DNA from: Nitratireductor sp.
Lineage (GTDB): Bacteria; Pseudomonadota; Alphaproteobacteria; Rhizobiales; Rhizobiaceae
Assembly (NCBI GenBank): GCA_020441665.1
Contig: JAGRLT010000050.1
Span: 1 to 51,652 of the forward strand
Length of the DNA: 51,652 nt
Direction: 5' to 3'
Shown: positions 1 through 8,137 of the stretch, piece after piece
How the letters are laid out: every line of letters begins with the position of its first letter
How positions within the stretch are numbered: the stretch's first letter is position 1
The notes under the pieces: model-generated
What the model was told of the DNA's origin: nothing
The model's database searches: none
Seen by the model: the letters and a program-made list of their open reading frames with translations, nothing else
Position numbers and translations under genes: made by a program

Positions 1-503
1 ACAAGCCGGTGATCTGTGCCGTCAACGGCATCTGCTGCGGCGGCGGGCTCGAAATCGCGCTGTCCTGCGACATCATCCTGGCGGCTGAGCATGCGAGTTT
101 CGCGCTGCCGGAAATCCGTTCCGGCACGGTGGCCGATGCCGCCTCGATCAAGCTGCCGAAGCGCATTCCCTATCACGTGGCGATGGAAATGCTGTTTACC
201 GGCCGCTGGCTCGACGCGGAGGAGGCGCATCGCTGGGGCTTCGTCAACCACATCCACAAGGCGGACGAGCTGATGGACAGGGCGTGGGAAATGGCGCGCC
301 TGCTCGAAAGCGGGCCGCCGCTGGTTTTCGCCGCGATCAAGGAGGTCGTGCGCGAGGCCGAGGATACCAATTTCCAGGACATGATGAACCGGATTACCCG
401 GCGCCAGCTCAAGACGGTCGACACGCTCTATGGATCGGAAGATAATCTCGAAGGCTTCAAGGCCTTTGCCGAGAAGCGCGATCCGGTGTGGAAGGGAAGG
501 TAG
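1..503 (+). CDS. Enoyl-CoA hydratase/isomerase family protein (CaiD-like), 5' end outside window
   Basis: Only the C-terminal ~167 residues are present; the reading frame enters the window at base 3. The crotonase fold is recognisable from the oxyanion-hole segment around GGGLEIALSCDI, the helix LPEIRSG and the segment MLFTGRWLDAEEAHRWGFVN, which is typical of the family. Crotonases act on CoA thioesters in the cytoplasm. The closest feel is the carnitinyl-CoA dehydratase (CaiD) branch, but substrate cannot be read from this fragment. The next gene starts 7 bases after the stop, so the two are probably co-transcribed. Confidence 0.85.
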   Translation, partial: KPVICAVNGICCGGGLEIALSCDIILAAEHASFALPEIRSGTVADAASIKLPKRIPYHVAMEMLFTGRWLDAEEAHRWGFVNHIHKADELMDRAWEMARLLESGPPLVFAAIKEVVREAEDTNFQDMMNRITRRQLKTVDTLYGSEDNLEGFKAFAEKRDPVWKGR

Positions 504-509
504 GCTGGC

Positions 510-1640
510 TTGAACGCGCGCGAGAGACTTGAGCGGATCTGGCGGGCGGGGGTTGAGCGCGTGCGCGGCGATGTGGCGGTGCGCGCAGCGCTTGCCGATG
601 GCAGCGCGACGGATTTCAGCCATGTGCTGGCGGCGGGCAAGGCGGCGACCGCCATGGCGAGGGCGGCGCTCGAAGCCTGCCCGCAGGTTCGCCAGTGCCT
701 GATCGTCACCAAGCACGGTCATGACGAGGCCTGGACGGCGGGCGACAGCCGCGTTCGCGTCATCGAGGCGGGCCATCCGGTGCCGGATGAAAACAGCCTG
801 CGGGCCGGCGAGGCGGCGATCCGCTTCGTCTCCGGCCTGGCTGCGGATGCGAAATTGCTGCTGCTGGTTTCGGGCGGCGCCTCGGCGCTGGTCGAGGATA
901 TGCCGGAGGGCATGACGCTTGCCGATCTCAGGGCGCGGACCGAGGCCATGCTGGCCGAAGGGCTCGATATCCACGCGATCAATGCGCGACGCAAGGAAAT
1001 CTCGGGCGTCAAGGGCGGCAAACTGCTCGCCCGTTTTGCGGGCAGGGAGGCGCTGTCGCTGGTGATCTCCGATGTCGAGGGCGATGCCGTTTCGGTGGTT
1101 GCCTCCGGCCTCGGCATGGTGCCGCAGGCAAGCGGCCACACGGCGATGGCGACGGAAATCATCGCCTCCAATGCGATCGCCCGCCTGGCCTGCGAGGAGG
1201 CCGCCGACGCGCTCGATCTTGAAACCATCGTCAATGACGAGGCGCTTTACGGCGATGTCGCCGCGGTGGCGGCGAAAGTCGCCGACATGGTGCGGCAGGG
1301 CGCTCCGGGCCTTTATGTTTTTGGCGGCGAGCCGACGGTCATCCTGCCGGCAAGCCCCGGCGAGGGCGGGCGCAACCAGGCGCTGGCAGTGCTGATGGCG
1401 CGGGAACTTTCAGGCATGGCCGATGTCGCCGTGCTGGCGGCGGGAACCGATGGCAGTGACGGTCCGACGGCGGCGGCGGGCGGGTTCGTCACCGGCCGGG
1501 ACTGGGCGCGGGTGCCCGGCGGCGCGCAGGCGCTTGCGGCGGCGAACAGCGGTGGCTGGCTGCGCCAGGCCGGCGGCCTGTTCGTCACCGGGCCGACCGG
1601 CACCAATGTGATGGATCTGATGCTGGTGGTGAAGGGATAA
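510..1640 (+). CDS. Glycerate 2-kinase / hydroxypyruvate reductase-like (DUF4147-MOFRL)
   Basis: A 376-residue protein of the GckA/TtuD family, which phosphorylates D-glycerate to 2-phosphoglycerate; older annotations call it hydroxypyruvate reductase. Landmarks are the N-terminal VLAAGKAATAMA, the loop LLVSGGASALVEDMPEGM, the segment INARRKEISGVKGGKLL and the C-terminal MOFRL signature around AAGTDGSDGPTAAAGGFV. It is somewhat shorter than the usual ~420 residues, mostly through a short N-terminus. The start is TTG, preceded by AAGGTAGG. It follows the CaiD-like gene by 7 bases and converges on aroQ with no gap. A role feeding glycerate into lower glycolysis is inferred from the family. Confidence 0.88.
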   Translation: MNARERLERIWRAGVERVRGDVAVRAALADGSATDFSHVLAAGKAATAMARAALEACPQVRQCLIVTKHGHDEAWTAGDSRVRVIEAGHPVPDENSLRAGEAAIRFVSGLAADAKLLLLVSGGASALVEDMPEGMTLADLRARTEAMLAEGLDIHAINARRKEISGVKGGKLLARFAGREALSLVISDVEGDAVSVVASGLGMVPQASGHTAMATEIIASNAIARLACEEAADALDLETIVNDEALYGDVAAVAAKVADMVRQGAPGLYVFGGEPTVILPASPGEGGRNQALAVLMARELSGMADVAVLAAGTDGSDGPTAAAGGFVTGRDWARVPGGAQALAAANSGGWLRQAGGLFVTGPTGTNVMDLMLVVKG

Positions 1641-2087
1641 CTACTTCTTGCCGCCAAGCGCGTCGGTAGCCGCCAGAATGGCCAGCTTGTAGCCGAGAAT
1701 GCCGCAGCCGCAGATCATGCCCCGGGCGATACCGGAAAGGTAGGAGTGGTGGCGGAAGGGCTCGCGGGCGTGGATGTTCGAGACATGGACTTCCCAGAGC
1801 GGGATTTCGATGCTCGAAATCGCATCGCGGATCGCCACGGAAGTGTGGGAATAGCCGCCCATATTGGCGATCAGCGCGTCGTGCGTGCCACGCGCCGCCT
1901 GAATGCGGTCGATGATCTCACCCTCATGGTTGGACTGGAAACAGTCCGCCGAGCCGCCGACGGTCTTGGCCGTGTCGCGGCACAGCCGTTCCACGTCCTC
2001 AAGCGTGTCCGCGCCATAGATTTCCGGCTGGCGGGTGCCCAGCAGGTTGAGGTTCGGTCCGTTGATGACGAGGAATGAGAGCGGCAT
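1641..2087 (-). CDS. aroQ: 3-dehydroquinate dehydratase, type II
   Basis: A 148-residue type II dehydroquinase, third enzyme of the shikimate pathway, converting 3-dehydroquinate to 3-dehydroshikimate; the family forms cytoplasmic dodecamers. The N-terminus has the signature [18 protein letters not shown] with catalytic Arg19 and Tyr24, followed by [11 protein letters not shown] and, near the end, [17 protein letters not shown]. The usual INPGAYTHTS segment reads [10 protein letters not shown] here, a mild deviation. The ATG at 2087 gives the normal family length; a further 34 in-frame upstream codons do not look like family sequence. It is transcribed away from the muramidase gene. Confidence 0.95.
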   Translation of the reverse strand: MPLSFLVINGPNLNLLGTRQPEIYGADTLEDVERLCRDTAKTVGGSADCFQSNHEGEIIDRIQAARGTHDALIANMGGYSHTSVAIRDAISSIEIPLWEVHVSNIHAREPFRHHSYLSGIARGMICGCGILGYKLAILAATDALGGKK

Positions 2088-2200
2088 GGCGTTTTTCCGG
2101 TTGCGGGCCAGCCCATAGCAGCGAATGACGGTGCGATAAAGAGGCCGCGCGGCGATGCGCCCTGGCAGGGTAAATAATCCCCCTGGCAATATCCTGGCCT

Positions 2201-2232
2201 AGCATGGGCGCTTTGGACGGAGCGCCCATGCT
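2201..2232. repeat. Perfect 12-bp inverted repeat over the muramidase start codon
   Basis: The left arm AGCATGGGCGCT (2201-2212) is exactly complementary to the right arm AGCGCCCATGCT (2221-2232), with an 8-base spacer (2213-2220). Two in-frame ATGs (2204 and 2228) lie one in each arm, and the GGAG ribosome-binding site (2219-2222) spans loop and stem. A folded mRNA would bury the likely start codon. On DNA it could equally be an operator in the divergent aroQ/muramidase region. Confidence 0.7.
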
Positions 2233-3088
2233 GGATGCCGATGATCGCGCGGAACTTGCAAGCCTTGCCGAGGCGCAGGGCGTCGAACCCGCCGCGCTGA
2301 TGGCGGTGGTGGAAGTGGAAAGCGGCGGGCGGATTTTCGCCGAGGTGCATGGTCGCCGCGAGCCGCTGATCCGGTTCGAGGGCCATTACTTCTACCGGCT
2401 GCTCGGCGCGCGCAAGCGCAATCGGGCGGTGGTCGCGGGGCTTGCCGACCGGGGTGCCGGCAGGGTGCGCAACCCGCGCGGCCAGGCCGGGCGCTGGGAA
2501 CTGCTCAAGCGGGCAAGCGCCATCGACCGGCCCGCCGCGCTGCAATCGACCTCCTGGGGTGTCGGCCAGGTGATGGGCGCCCACTGGCAGTGGCTCGGCT
2601 ATGCCAGCGTCGATGCTCTCGTCGCCCGGGCGCGGGAGGGGCTTTCGGGCCAGGCCGAAATCCTGTTGCGGTTCATCGACAAGGCACAACTTCGCGAAGC
2701 GCTGACGGCGCATGACTGGCGGGCTTTTGCCCGGGGCTACAACGGGCCGGACCATGCCCGCCATGGCTATGACCGCAGGCTGGCGGAAGCCTATGACGCC
2801 TATCTGGCGCTGGCGGGAGATAAGACCAAGGCGGTGAGCGGACGCCACCTTGCCCTGACGCTGAGGCCAGGGGATCATGGCAGGCTGGTGGCCGGTCTTC
2901 AGCGGCGGCTGCGGGCGCATGGCTTTATGCTTGCGGCAGATGGCGATTTCGGGCCCGTTACCCGGGCTGTGCTGATGCGGTTTCAGAGCGGGCAGGGTCT
3001 TGCCGTCGACGGCATTGCCGGACCGGGGACCTTCGTTGCGCTGGAGCGGCCGGTGCCGATTGCACCTCCGGCGAAACCCGTCGGCTGA
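2228..3088 (+). CDS. N-acetylmuramidase-domain protein with C-terminal peptidoglycan-binding domain
   Basis: A 286-residue protein resembling phage-type endolysins. Residues ~10-190 match the N-acetylmuramidase (DUF3380) pattern, with VVEVESGGR holding the probable catalytic Glu, [12 protein letters not shown], the segment [20 protein letters not shown] and FARGYNGP. Residues ~205-280 form a PG_binding_1 domain ([45 protein letters not shown]). It should cleave the glycan strand of peptidoglycan. No signal peptide is visible, so export would need a holin, another route or lysis. No phage genes flank it. Start 2228 is chosen over 2204 because GGAG sits 5 bases upstream of it. Confidence 0.85.
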   Translation: MLDADDRAELASLAEAQGVEPAALMAVVEVESGGRIFAEVHGRREPLIRFEGHYFYRLLGARKRNRAVVAGLADRGAGRVRNPRGQAGRWELLKRASAIDRPAALQSTSWGVGQVMGAHWQWLGYASVDALVARAREGLSGQAEILLRFIDKAQLREALTAHDWRAFARGYNGPDHARHGYDRRLAEAYDAYLALAGDKTKAVSGRHLALTLRPGDHGRLVAGLQRRLRAHGFMLAADGDFGPVTRAVLMRFQSGQGLAVDGIAGPGTFVALERPVPIAPPAKPVG

Positions 3089-3106
3089 TCGCGCATACCT
3101 TCTGTC

Positions 3107-3134
3107 TTGCATTCGTGCCAATCTGCTGTAGAGA
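3107..3134 (+). promoter_or_regulatory. Candidate sigma-70 promoter of eda
   Basis: A -35-like TTGCAT (3107-3112) is followed after 16 bases by TAGAGA (3129-3134). The match is only moderate. It is supported mainly by position: the LacI-like operator at 3139 would then cover the transcription start. Confidence 0.4.
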
Positions 3135-3138
3135 GGAA

Positions 3139-3150
3139 TTAAAACGATTT
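3139..3150. promoter_or_regulatory. Candidate LacI-family operator upstream of eda
   Basis: TTAAAACGATTT differs at one base from TTAAATCGATTT at 7350-7361, just upstream of the LacI-family gene. The near-palindrome around a central CG is the usual shape of LacI-family operators. It lies 13 bases before the eda start codon. Assignment to the local regulator is an inference. Confidence 0.5.
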
Positions 3151-3162
3151 AGGTTGACGAAA

Positions 3163-3798
3163 ATGAGCAAGATGGAAGCAGTTCTCAAGGTGATGAAGGC
3201 AGCGCCGGTAATTCCGGTCGTGGTGGTCGATGATGTGGGCCTGGCGGTGAAGCTGGCGCGGGCGCTGGTTGCCGGCGGCTTGCCGGCGATCGAGATCACC
3301 CTGCGCACGCCGAATGCGCTTGATTGCATCCGCGCGGTGGCAAGCGAGGTCGAGGGTGCGATTGCCGGCGCCGGCACGGTGCTCGATCGCGGCCAGATCG
3401 CGGCGGTCGAGAAGGCCGGCGCGCAGTTCATGGTGTCGCCGGGCGCGGCGCCGAGACTGCTCGAAGCCGCCGCCGATACGTCCGTGCCGTTGCTGCCGGG
3501 GGCGGCAACCGCATCCGAGATGATGGCGCTGGGGGAGGCCGGCTATACCTGCCTCAAATTCTTCCCGGCGGAGGCGGCGGGCGGCGCCACCTATCTCAAA
3601 TCGATCGCCTCCCCCCTGCCGCAGTTCACGATCTGCCCGACCGGCGGGATCGATCTTGCCAAAGCGCCGACCTATCTCGCGCTCCCCAACGTCGCCTGTG
3701 TCGGCGGGTCGTGGGTGGCGCCCGCCAATCTGATGGAAGCGGGTGACTGGGCGGCGATCGAAACGCTGGCGCGCGAGGCGGCGGGGCTTGCCGCGTGA
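3163..3798 (+). CDS. eda: KDPG aldolase (2-dehydro-3-deoxy-phosphogluconate aldolase)
   Basis: A 211-residue class I aldolase of the KDPG/KHG family, the last step of the Entner-Doudoroff pathway (KDPG to pyruvate plus glyceraldehyde 3-phosphate). Visible active-site residues are Glu44 and Arg48 in EITLRT, the AGAGTVLD phosphate-side loop, and the Schiff-base Lys132 in CLKFFPAE, followed by CPTGGID. Length matches the family when the ATG at 3163 is used. An operator-like site sits directly upstream. The downstream GNAT gene overlaps it by four bases (GTGA), so the two are translationally coupled. Related aldolases act on KDPGal, so strict substrate choice is not proven. Confidence 0.93.
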   Translation: MSKMEAVLKVMKAAPVIPVVVVDDVGLAVKLARALVAGGLPAIEITLRTPNALDCIRAVASEVEGAIAGAGTVLDRGQIAAVEKAGAQFMVSPGAAPRLLEAAADTSVPLLPGAATASEMMALGEAGYTCLKFFPAEAAGGATYLKSIASPLPQFTICPTGGIDLAKAPTYLALPNVACVGGSWVAPANLMEAGDWAAIETLAREAAGLAA

Positions 3799-4244
3799 GG
3801 CTGATCGCGGTCGGCGGCGACGATGCAAGGCTGATCGCCTGCCAGCGCGCCTATTTTGCCGAGATCAGCGAGCGCTTCGGCGTCGCCTTCGACCCCAAGG
3901 CGGGCGAGAGCGAAGATATTTCCAATGCACGGCAATGGCATGTGCTGGCCCTGGCGGATGGCGGGGAGCCGATCGGCTGCGGCAGTTTGCGCGATCTGGG
4001 CGACAAGGTCGGCGAGATCAAGCGGGTCTGGGTATCGCGACAGGCGCGCGGCAGGGGCATCGCCGGAAGGCTGATGGACCGGCTTGAAAACGTGGCGAAG
4101 GAAGCCGGCTTTTCGGCCCTGCGGCTCGATACCCATGGCTCGCTGAGCGAAGCCCGGGCGATGTATCTCAAGCGCGGCTATCGCGAGATCGCGCGCTACA
4201 ATGACAATCCCTATGCCCAGCACTGGTTCGAGAAGGCGTTGTGA
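3795..4244 (+). CDS. GNAT family N-acetyltransferase
   Basis: A 149-residue GNAT protein. The acetyl-CoA-binding motif A is clear ([20 protein letters not shown]), preceded by the beta-strand [14 protein letters not shown] and followed by [24 protein letters not shown], the usual motif B with its Tyr-containing helix. The substrate is unknown. The gene starts with GTG inside the eda stop (GTGA overlap), so it is expressed with eda. It converges on the aminotransferase with 3 bases between stops. Confidence 0.85.
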   Translation: MRLIAVGGDDARLIACQRAYFAEISERFGVAFDPKAGESEDISNARQWHVLALADGGEPIGCGSLRDLGDKVGEIKRVWVSRQARGRGIAGRLMDRLENVAKEAGFSALRLDTHGSLSEARAMYLKRGYREIARYNDNPYAQHWFEKAL

Positions 4245-4247
4245 AAT

Positions 4248-5432
4248 TCATCCGGCGAGAAAGCCGCCGATCCGCTCGATTGCCCGTTCGATATTTTCCT
4301 CCGAATTGGCGTAGGACAGGCGGATGAAGCCTTCGCCCAATATGCCGAAATCGGGGCCGCCAATGGTTGCGACGCCGGTTTCGTCGAGCAGCGAAGTGGC
4401 GAGCTTCCTGGCCTGCCAGCCGGTCGCACCGATGTTGGGAAAGGCGTAGAAGGCACCCTTGGGCGTCGTGCAGGAGACGCCCTCGATGGCATTCATCCTC
4501 TCGACCACCAGCTTGCGGCGGCGGTCGAAGGCCGCCATCATCCTGTCGACATCGTCCTGAGGCCCGTCGATGGCGGCGATGCCGGCGAATTGCGACGGGG
4601 CGTTGACGCAGGACCAGCAATTGACCGCCAGCTTGCGCACCTTGTCGTAGAGTCCGGCGCCTTTGCCTGAATTCGGCCAGATCGACCAGCCCATCCGCCA
4701 GCCGGTCATCGCCCAGGTCTTCGACCAGCCATTCAAGACGACCAGCCGGTCGCGGATTTCGGGATAGGCGAGCAGCGAGGTGTGGGTTTCGCCGTCATAG
4801 GTCATGGCGTCGTAGATTTCATCCGACAGGATCGCCACATCGGGCCAGGCCTCGAGCCCTTTGACGAGCTTGTCGATCTCGGCTTTCGGCGTGACGCCGC
4901 CGGTGGGATTGGCCGGCGAGTTGATGATCAGGAGACGGGTGTTCTCATTGATCAGCGCGAGCGTTTCCTCGGCCGAGAAGGCAAAGCCGTTTTCCTCGCG
5001 GACCGGCACCGGCACGGGCTTTGCCCCGGTGAACTCGATCATCGAGCGGTAGATCGGAAAGCCCGGATCGGGATAGAGGATTTCGGCGCCCGGCTCGCCG
5101 AACATGACGATCGCGGCATACATGGTGGGCTTGCCGCCCGGCATGATCATGATGGTCTCGGGCGAAACCTCCATGCCGGTCATGGTCAGCGTTCGGCGGG
5201 CGACCGCCTCGCGGCAGGCGATGAGGCCGGTTGCCGGCGTATAGCCGTGATGGCCGTCGCGCAGGGCTTTGATCGCCGCCTCGACGATGTGATCGGGCGT
5301 CCTGAAATCCGGCTGGCCGATGCCGAGATTGATGACGTCCATGCCCCCCGCGGCGAGAGCGGTGGCGCGGGCGAGCACGGCGAAGGCGTTTTCCTCGCCG
5401 ATGCGGTCGAAATGGGGGACGGTCCTGAGCAT
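4248..5432 (-). CDS. PLP-dependent class I/II aminotransferase
   Basis: A 394-residue fold-type I aminotransferase of the aspartate/aromatic aminotransferase family. Seen are NLGIGQPDFRTPDHI near the N-terminus, NSPANPTGGV, the cofactor aspartate segment SDEIYDAMTYDG and the PLP lysine (about residue 238) in LNGWSKTWAMTGWRMGW, and a C-terminal substrate-carboxylate Arg in GFIRLSYANS. It should transfer amino groups between an amino acid and a 2-oxo acid; the donor cannot be assigned. Start 5432 is chosen because AGGAAA precedes it; upstream in-frame codons are not family-like. It is divergent from the second GNAT gene. Confidence 0.9.
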   Translation of the reverse strand: MLRTVPHFDRIGEENAFAVLARATALAAGGMDVINLGIGQPDFRTPDHIVEAAIKALRDGHHGYTPATGLIACREAVARRTLTMTGMEVSPETIMIMPGGKPTMYAAIVMFGEPGAEILYPDPGFPIYRSMIEFTGAKPVPVPVREENGFAFSAEETLALINENTRLLIINSPANPTGGVTPKAEIDKLVKGLEAWPDVAILSDEIYDAMTYDGETHTSLLAYPEIRDRLVVLNGWSKTWAMTGWRMGWSIWPNSGKGAGLYDKVRKLAVNCWSCVNAPSQFAGIAAIDGPQDDVDRMMAAFDRRRKLVVERMNAIEGVSCTTPKGAFYAFPNIGATGWQARKLATSLLDETGVATIGGPDFGILGEGFIRLSYANSEENIERAIERIGGFLAG

Positions 5433-5536
5433 GGGTTTCCTGTTGCTGTCACGGTGGCAATTCGGAATTTGCGCACGGGACGGCTTTGTGGCACCGCAGT
5501 CGAGGATTTTCAATCACGGCGGATGCGAGGCTTGGA

Positions 5537-6214
5537 ATGCGCGATCTTGAACACTGGGCGGGATGCCCCGAGCCTGATGCGGAAGTGCTTGACGGGCGCC
5601 ATGTGCGGCTCGAACGGCTGTCGGCGGACCGGCATGGCGACGGGCTCTATGAAGCGGCGACCATGACCGATTGCGAGGCGCGTTTCCGCTGGCTGCCGGA
5701 GCGGCCGCCGGAAAGCCGGCAGGCGTTTCAGCCCTGGCTCGAAGCGGCCGAAGCGAGCGGCGATCCGCTCTATTATGCGGTGATCGACAAGGCTTCGGGC
5801 AGGATCGCCGGGCGGCAGACGCTGATGCGCATCCAGGCGGCGCAGGGGGTCGTCGAGACCGGGCATATCTTCTGGTCGTCGATCATCGCCCGCAAGCCGG
5901 CCTCGACGGAAGCCTTCTTTCTCTTTGCCCGCTACGTCTTTGAGGACCTCGGCTATCGCCGCTTCGAATGGAAGTGCAATGACCGCAACGCGGCTTCGAA
6001 ACGGGCCGCGCTGCGCTACGGCATGACGGCCGAAGGCGTGCATCGCCAGGTGATGGTCGTCAAGGGAGAGAACCGCGACACGGCCTGGTTTTCCATGCTC
6101 GACCATGAATGGCCGCGCTGCGGCGAAGCGCTGCGGCTGTGGCTCGATCCGGCGAATTTTGACGAGGAAGGCCGGCAGATCCGGCGGCTTGAGGAAATTC
6201 GCGACGGGCTTTGA
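5537..6214 (+). CDS. GNAT family N-acetyltransferase (RimJ/RimL-like)
   Basis: A 225-residue protein of the longer GNAT branch that includes ribosomal-protein and aminoglycoside-type acetyltransferases. The N-terminal VLDGRHVRLERLSADRHGD and the later YYAVIDKASGRIAGRQTLMRI, FLFARYVFEDLGYRRFEWKC and NDRNAASKRAALRYGMTAEG are characteristic of this branch, with the conserved NxxS-x-x-x-x-x-x-x-G pattern. The substrate is unknown. The ATG at 5537 was taken because the homologous part begins just after it. It converges on the LacI-type gene with 6 bases between them. Confidence 0.85.
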   Translation: MRDLEHWAGCPEPDAEVLDGRHVRLERLSADRHGDGLYEAATMTDCEARFRWLPERPPESRQAFQPWLEAAEASGDPLYYAVIDKASGRIAGRQTLMRIQAAQGVVETGHIFWSSIIARKPASTEAFFLFARYVFEDLGYRRFEWKCNDRNAASKRAALRYGMTAEGVHRQVMVVKGENRDTAWFSMLDHEWPRCGEALRLWLDPANFDEEGRQIRRLEEIRDGL

Positions 6215-6220
6215 GGGTTT

Positions 6221-7240
6221 TCAGCCGATCTTGCCGCCGCTCGACTGGCGCGCGCGCAGTTCCGGTTCGATCAGCCGGACCTCGCCGATGTCGCGGTCGC
6301 CGGAAAGGATGCTGACCATGGCGCGGGCGGCAAGCTGGCCGGCGCGCTGCTGGCCGTTCCACACGGAGGTCAGCGTCGGCGCCGAAATCTCCGCTTCGGC
6401 GATGTCGTCATAGCCGGTGACCGCCACATCCCTGCCGGGCTCGAGCCCCAGCGAGCGCAGCCCGCTCATGGCGCCGATCGCCAGAAGGTCGTTGAAGCAG
6501 ACGATCGCCGTGGCGCAATCGGGCTTTTCGCCGAATAGTTTGCGGACGCTTTCATAACCCGCCTTGCGGGTGCGCTCGGTGCCGATCTGGAGCGCCGGAT
6601 CGTATTCGATGCCGGCCTGTTCCAATGCCGCCAGAAAACCCTCGCGCCGATCGTTACCGGTCGAGGTCTCGCGCCGGCCGCCGATAAAGGCGAGCTTCCG
6701 GTGGCCGAGTTCGATCAGGTGGCGGGTCACCATGTAGGCGCCCTTCTTGTCGTCGCCGCGATAGACCGGTGCCCGGCTGCCCTGGACCCAGCGGGCGACC
6801 ATGACCACCGGCAGACCGGTATCCTCGATCGCCTTGATGTCGGCGGCGGTGGTGCCGATGGCCGGCGAAACGATGACGCCGTCGGCGCCGAATTGCAGCA
6901 GGGTTTCGAGGAAATTCTTCTGGACGGAAATGTCGTCGCGATGGTTGCAGAGGAAAAAGGTCTGACGGCTGAGACCCAGCTCCTCCTCGATGCCGAGCAG
7001 GATTTCGGCGAAGAACGGGTTCATGATGTCGGGAACCAGAACGCCGATAATGCCGGAGCGCGAGGTTCGCAGGCTGGCGGCGCGGCGGTTGTAGATATAG
7101 CCCGATCGGGCGGCCGCTTCCTTGATGCGCGCGCGCGTTGCATCGGCGACGAGCGGGCTGTCGCGCAAGGCAAGGGAAACGGTCGCCGTCGACACGCCCA
7201 GGGAATCGGCGATGGTGGACAAGGTAACCTTGTTGCTCAA
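6221..7240 (-). CDS. LacI-family transcriptional regulator
   Basis: A 339-residue repressor of normal LacI length. Residues 5-28 form the helix-turn-helix (VTLSTIADSLGVSTATVSLA) and are followed by a hinge helix. The rest is a periplasmic-binding-protein-like sugar domain (IIGVLVPDIMNPFFAEILLG, GADGVIVSP, HRKLAFIGG, CFNDLLAIGAM, VTGYDDIAEAEISAPTLTSV). The TTG at 7240 is preceded by GGAAGGA at good spacing, giving a canonical N-terminus. The ligand is unknown; the matching operator-like sites before this gene and before eda suggest a sugar or sugar-acid effector. Confidence 0.93.
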   Translation of the reverse strand: MSNKVTLSTIADSLGVSTATVSLALRDSPLVADATRARIKEAAARSGYIYNRRAASLRTSRSGIIGVLVPDIMNPFFAEILLGIEEELGLSRQTFFLCNHRDDISVQKNFLETLLQFGADGVIVSPAIGTTAADIKAIEDTGLPVVMVARWVQGSRAPVYRGDDKKGAYMVTRHLIELGHRKLAFIGGRRETSTGNDRREGFLAALEQAGIEYDPALQIGTERTRKAGYESVRKLFGEKPDCATAIVCFNDLLAIGAMSGLRSLGLEPGRDVAVTGYDDIAEAEISAPTLTSVWNGQQRAGQLAARAMVSILSGDRDIGEVRLIEPELRARQSSGGKIG

Positions 7241-7349
7241 TCGGCAGTCCTTCCCCCCGGGCTGTAAGTCTGATGCGATGCCGGCCGGCGCCGGCCGGTC
7301 CCTGGTGGACGGCATTTTGGCGATCGTGCCGGCAAGCGCAAGGGGAAAT

Positions 7350-7361
7350 TTAAATCGATTT
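7350..7361. promoter_or_regulatory. Candidate LacI-family operator upstream of the LacI-type gene
   Basis: TTAAATCGATTT contains the perfect 10-base palindrome AAATCGATTT with a central CG. It lies about 110 bases upstream of the regulator start and matches 11 of 12 bases of the site before eda. Autoregulation is the simplest reading. Confidence 0.5.
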
Positions 7362-7395
7362 GATTCTTCCGGTAAGGCGGGCAGGCGGCGCGCGA

Positions 7396-7923
7396 CTACT
7401 TGTCGCCCTTCTTGCGATCCTTCTTCGCCGGTTTCCTGTCCTTCTTCTTGCCGGCCTTGCGGGGCTTCTTGCCCACCGTCTCGCCCTGGCCCTCGAGGCG
7501 GTCGAGGATCTTCAGCAGGCGCGCCGCATCCTTGCCCTTCAGGCGCCTTGCCAGCGCCTCGTCGGCGATGAGCCGGGCGGCGGTGATCTCGCCGGCGAGA
7601 AGGGTTCCCGCCTCGGTCAGGTGGGCGTGGTACTGGCGGCTGTCGAGACGGGAATTTTCCCGGACGATCAGGCCCATCGCCTCAAGCCGCGTCGCCACCT
7701 TGGTGGCGGAAGACGGGCTGATGTCGAGCTCGGCGGAAAGGTCGCCCATGGTGATGCCGTCGTTTCGCAGGATCGCCAGCAGGTAATCGTCATGGCCTGC
7801 GGAAAGGCCCTTTTCACTCAGGAAGGCGGAACGCTGACGGGCGATCTCTCTGGCGGAAGCCAGAATCCGGCTGGTGATCGGCGGTGTTTCGGTCCTGGCC
7901 ATGACCACTCCCTCTTCAGGCAT
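7396..7923 (-). CDS. MarR-family regulator with lysine-rich C-terminal tail
   Basis: A 175-residue winged-helix regulator. The core reads GHDDYLLAILRNDGITMGDL, then SAELDISPSSATKVATRLEA as recognition region and a wing containing RENSRLDSRQYHAHLTEAG, all typical MarR features. The last ~25 residues are a basic tail (KKPRKAGKKKDRK onwards), absent from most MarR proteins and resembling histone-H1-like tails. Two starts are possible: ATG 7923, preceded by GGGAGGGA, and ATG 7902, also with a good site. It is divergent from the deaminase/creatininase pair, with a perfect inverted repeat between them, so it probably controls that unit. Purine-related ligands such as urate are known for some MarR proteins; here that is only a guess. 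Confidence 0.88.
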   Translation of the reverse strand: MPEEGVVMARTETPPITSRILASAREIARQRSAFLSEKGLSAGHDDYLLAILRNDGITMGDLSAELDISPSSATKVATRLEAMGLIVRENSRLDSRQYHAHLTEAGTLLAGEITAARLIADEALARRLKGKDAARLLKILDRLEGQGETVGKKPRKAGKKKDRKPAKKDRKKGDK

Positions 7924-8067
7924 TTCACGTCCCTCCCTCAGGGCAGCGTCCGGTTTGTCTCCGGTTTCCGATTTCGCTATGTCCTGAGAGGATGGAGAAC
8001 CACTATAGCGGCAATCGGGGCGGGGAAACCACAGCCGGTGGAAATGATTTCCCTTCGCAATGACCCT

Positions 8068-8098
8068 CTGCAACAAAAGGGTGACAGTTTTGTTGCAG
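8068..8098. promoter_or_regulatory. Perfect 11-bp inverted repeat, candidate MarR operator
   Basis: CTGCAACAAAA (8068-8078) is exactly complementary to TTTTGTTGCAG (8088-8098), with a 9-base spacer. It lies between marR (start 7923) and the deaminase (start 8138), 39 bases before the latter. Dyads of this kind in divergent regions are classic MarR-family operators. It is not followed by a U-run, so a terminator is unlikely. Confidence 0.6.
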
Positions 8099-8137
8099 TT
8101 TCCCCAGCGGCTGCCGGCGGAAAAGGAGAAAGCAGGC

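Noticed and set aside
510-1640. Possible truncation of the glycerate kinase gene
   Set aside because: It is shorter than typical, but all family motifs are present in one frame, and the missing part is the variable N-terminus.
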